From Chitinophagales bacterium (GTDB lineage Bacteria; Bacteroidota; Bacteroidia; Chitinophagales; UBA10324): a stretch of 6,372 nucleotides of DNA. The notes under the pieces are model-generated. The model saw nothing but the letters and a program-made list of their open reading frames with translations, was not told where the DNA came from and ran no database searches. This document shows, piece by piece, positions 5,776 to 6,372 of this stretch. A program made the position numbers and the translations under genes. Position 1 is the first letter of the stretch, and each line of letters begins with the position of its first letter. The stretch is taken from positions 1-6,372 of the forward strand of contig JAJAYG010000414.1 of assembly GCA_026786335.1 (NCBI GenBank), read 5' to 3'.

Positions 5776-6372
5776 ATGAAAGAAGATACCGTTCTTGTTA
5801 TTGGCGCCTGCGGGCAAATTGGTTCTGAACTTACCATGGCGCTGCGAAAAAATTATACAAACGTTATTGCCGCCGATTTAAAAGACCCTAATGATGAAGT
5901 AAAAAACAGCGGACAATTTGAACGGATTGATGTTTTGAATAAGCAAGGCTTAATTGAATGCATCAAAACAAATAACATTAAACAGATTTATCATCTTGCA
6001 GCGATACTCTCTGCAACGGGAGAAAAAAATCCCGAGCTTGCATGGCGGGTAAACATGAAAGGCTTGCGGCAAGTATTAGATGCTTGTGTTGATTTGGGAG
6101 TGAAGAAATTATTCTGGCCATCAACAATCGCAGTATTCGGCCCAACAAGTCCTAGACAAAACACACCGCAATGGACAGTGATGGAACCGAACACCATTTA
6201 CGGAATAAGCAAACAAGCAGGCGAGCGTTGGTGCGATTATTATTTTCAGAAAAAAAATTTGGATGTAAGAAGCGTGCGCTATCCCGGCCTCATCAGTTAT
6301 AAAACTCCCGGCGGTGGCGGCACTACTGATTATGCAATTGATATTTATTTTGAAGCGAAAAAAAATAAATAC
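5776..6372 (+). CDS. L-threonine 3-dehydrogenase, extended-SDR type, N-terminal 199 residues (3' end outside window)
   Basis: An NAD-dependent extended short-chain dehydrogenase, read from ATG 5776 to the window edge without a stop. The cofactor motif is GACGQIGSEL (10-19), with D34 after the second strand suited to NAD(H). Next come HLAAILSATGEKNP (73-86), the catalytic strand PSTIAVFGP (115-123) with S116/T117, and YGISK (142-146) holding the Tyr-Lys pair. RYPGLISYKTPGGGGTTDYA (168-187) is the stretch that marks the GalE-like threonine dehydrogenases rather than sugar epimerases. The enzyme oxidises L-threonine to 2-amino-3-ketobutyrate, which a ligase converts to glycine and acetyl-CoA. 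About 310-320 residues are usual, so roughly a third is missing. It is transcribed away from the YfhO-type gene and has its own promoter box. It is likely a core metabolic gene unrelated to the glycan genes. Confidence 0.88.
   Translation, partial: MKEDTVLVIGACGQIGSELTMALRKNYTNVIAADLKDPNDEVKNSGQFERIDVLNKQGLIECIKTNNIKQIYHLAAILSATGEKNPELAWRVNMKGLRQVLDACVDLGVKKLFWPSTIAVFGPTSPRQNTPQWTVMEPNTIYGISKQAGERWCDYYFQKKNLDVRSVRYPGLISYKTPGGGGTTDYAIDIYFEAKKNKY

Noticed and set aside
5991..6197. Antisense frame within the threonine dehydrogenase gene
   Set aside because: The + strand shows continuous, conserved SDR motifs across this stretch; the antisense product has none.

Overview
The window is low-GC DNA with a Bacteroidota character, probably an environmental Chitinophagales/Sphingobacteriales-like lineage, though the exact order is a guess. 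Four things suggest this. There is an 835-residue YfhO-type membrane protein and an SDR-type threonine dehydrogenase, both typical of the phylum. Start codons lack Shine-Dalgarno sequences and sit behind AT-rich leaders. A TAnnTTTG-type -7 promoter box lies just upstream of the last gene.

Layout, left to right. Positions 1-521 (+) hold the end of a MazE-like antitoxin overlapping a MazF toxin whose last fifth is out of frame. Positions 528-1628 (+) encode a complete non-hydrolysing UDP-GlcNAc 2-epimerase (WecB type). Positions 1629-1807 are non-coding and carry a strong hairpin followed by a nested inverted-repeat element of about 107 bp. Positions 1808-2234 (+) hold a BrnT-type toxin overlapping a very small putative antitoxin. 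Its stop codon faces that of the next gene across 4 bases, inside a palindrome. Positions 2239-2972 (-) encode a TylF-like methyltransferase split into two frames by an apparent one-base loss. Positions 3003-5510 (-) encode the YfhO-family polytopic membrane protein, probably co-transcribed with the methyltransferase 30 bases downstream. Positions 5511-5775 are a divergent intergenic region with a CTCTG-rich degenerate repeat and a promoter box. Positions 5776-6372 (+) hold the first 199 codons of an L-threonine 3-dehydrogenase of the extended SDR family, cut by the window edge.

Functionally, the epimerase, the methyltransferase and the GT-C-like YfhO protein all suggest cell-surface glycan work, but they do not form one operon and no complete pathway is present. 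The two toxin-antitoxin pairs flank the epimerase on the same strand and give this part an accessory flavour.

I see no clearly new biological system. The points most worth a second look are two independent one-base losses that break otherwise good family matches in mazF and the methyltransferase, the nested inverted-repeat element between wecB and brnT, the CTCTG repeat, and the unusual short BrnT partner.
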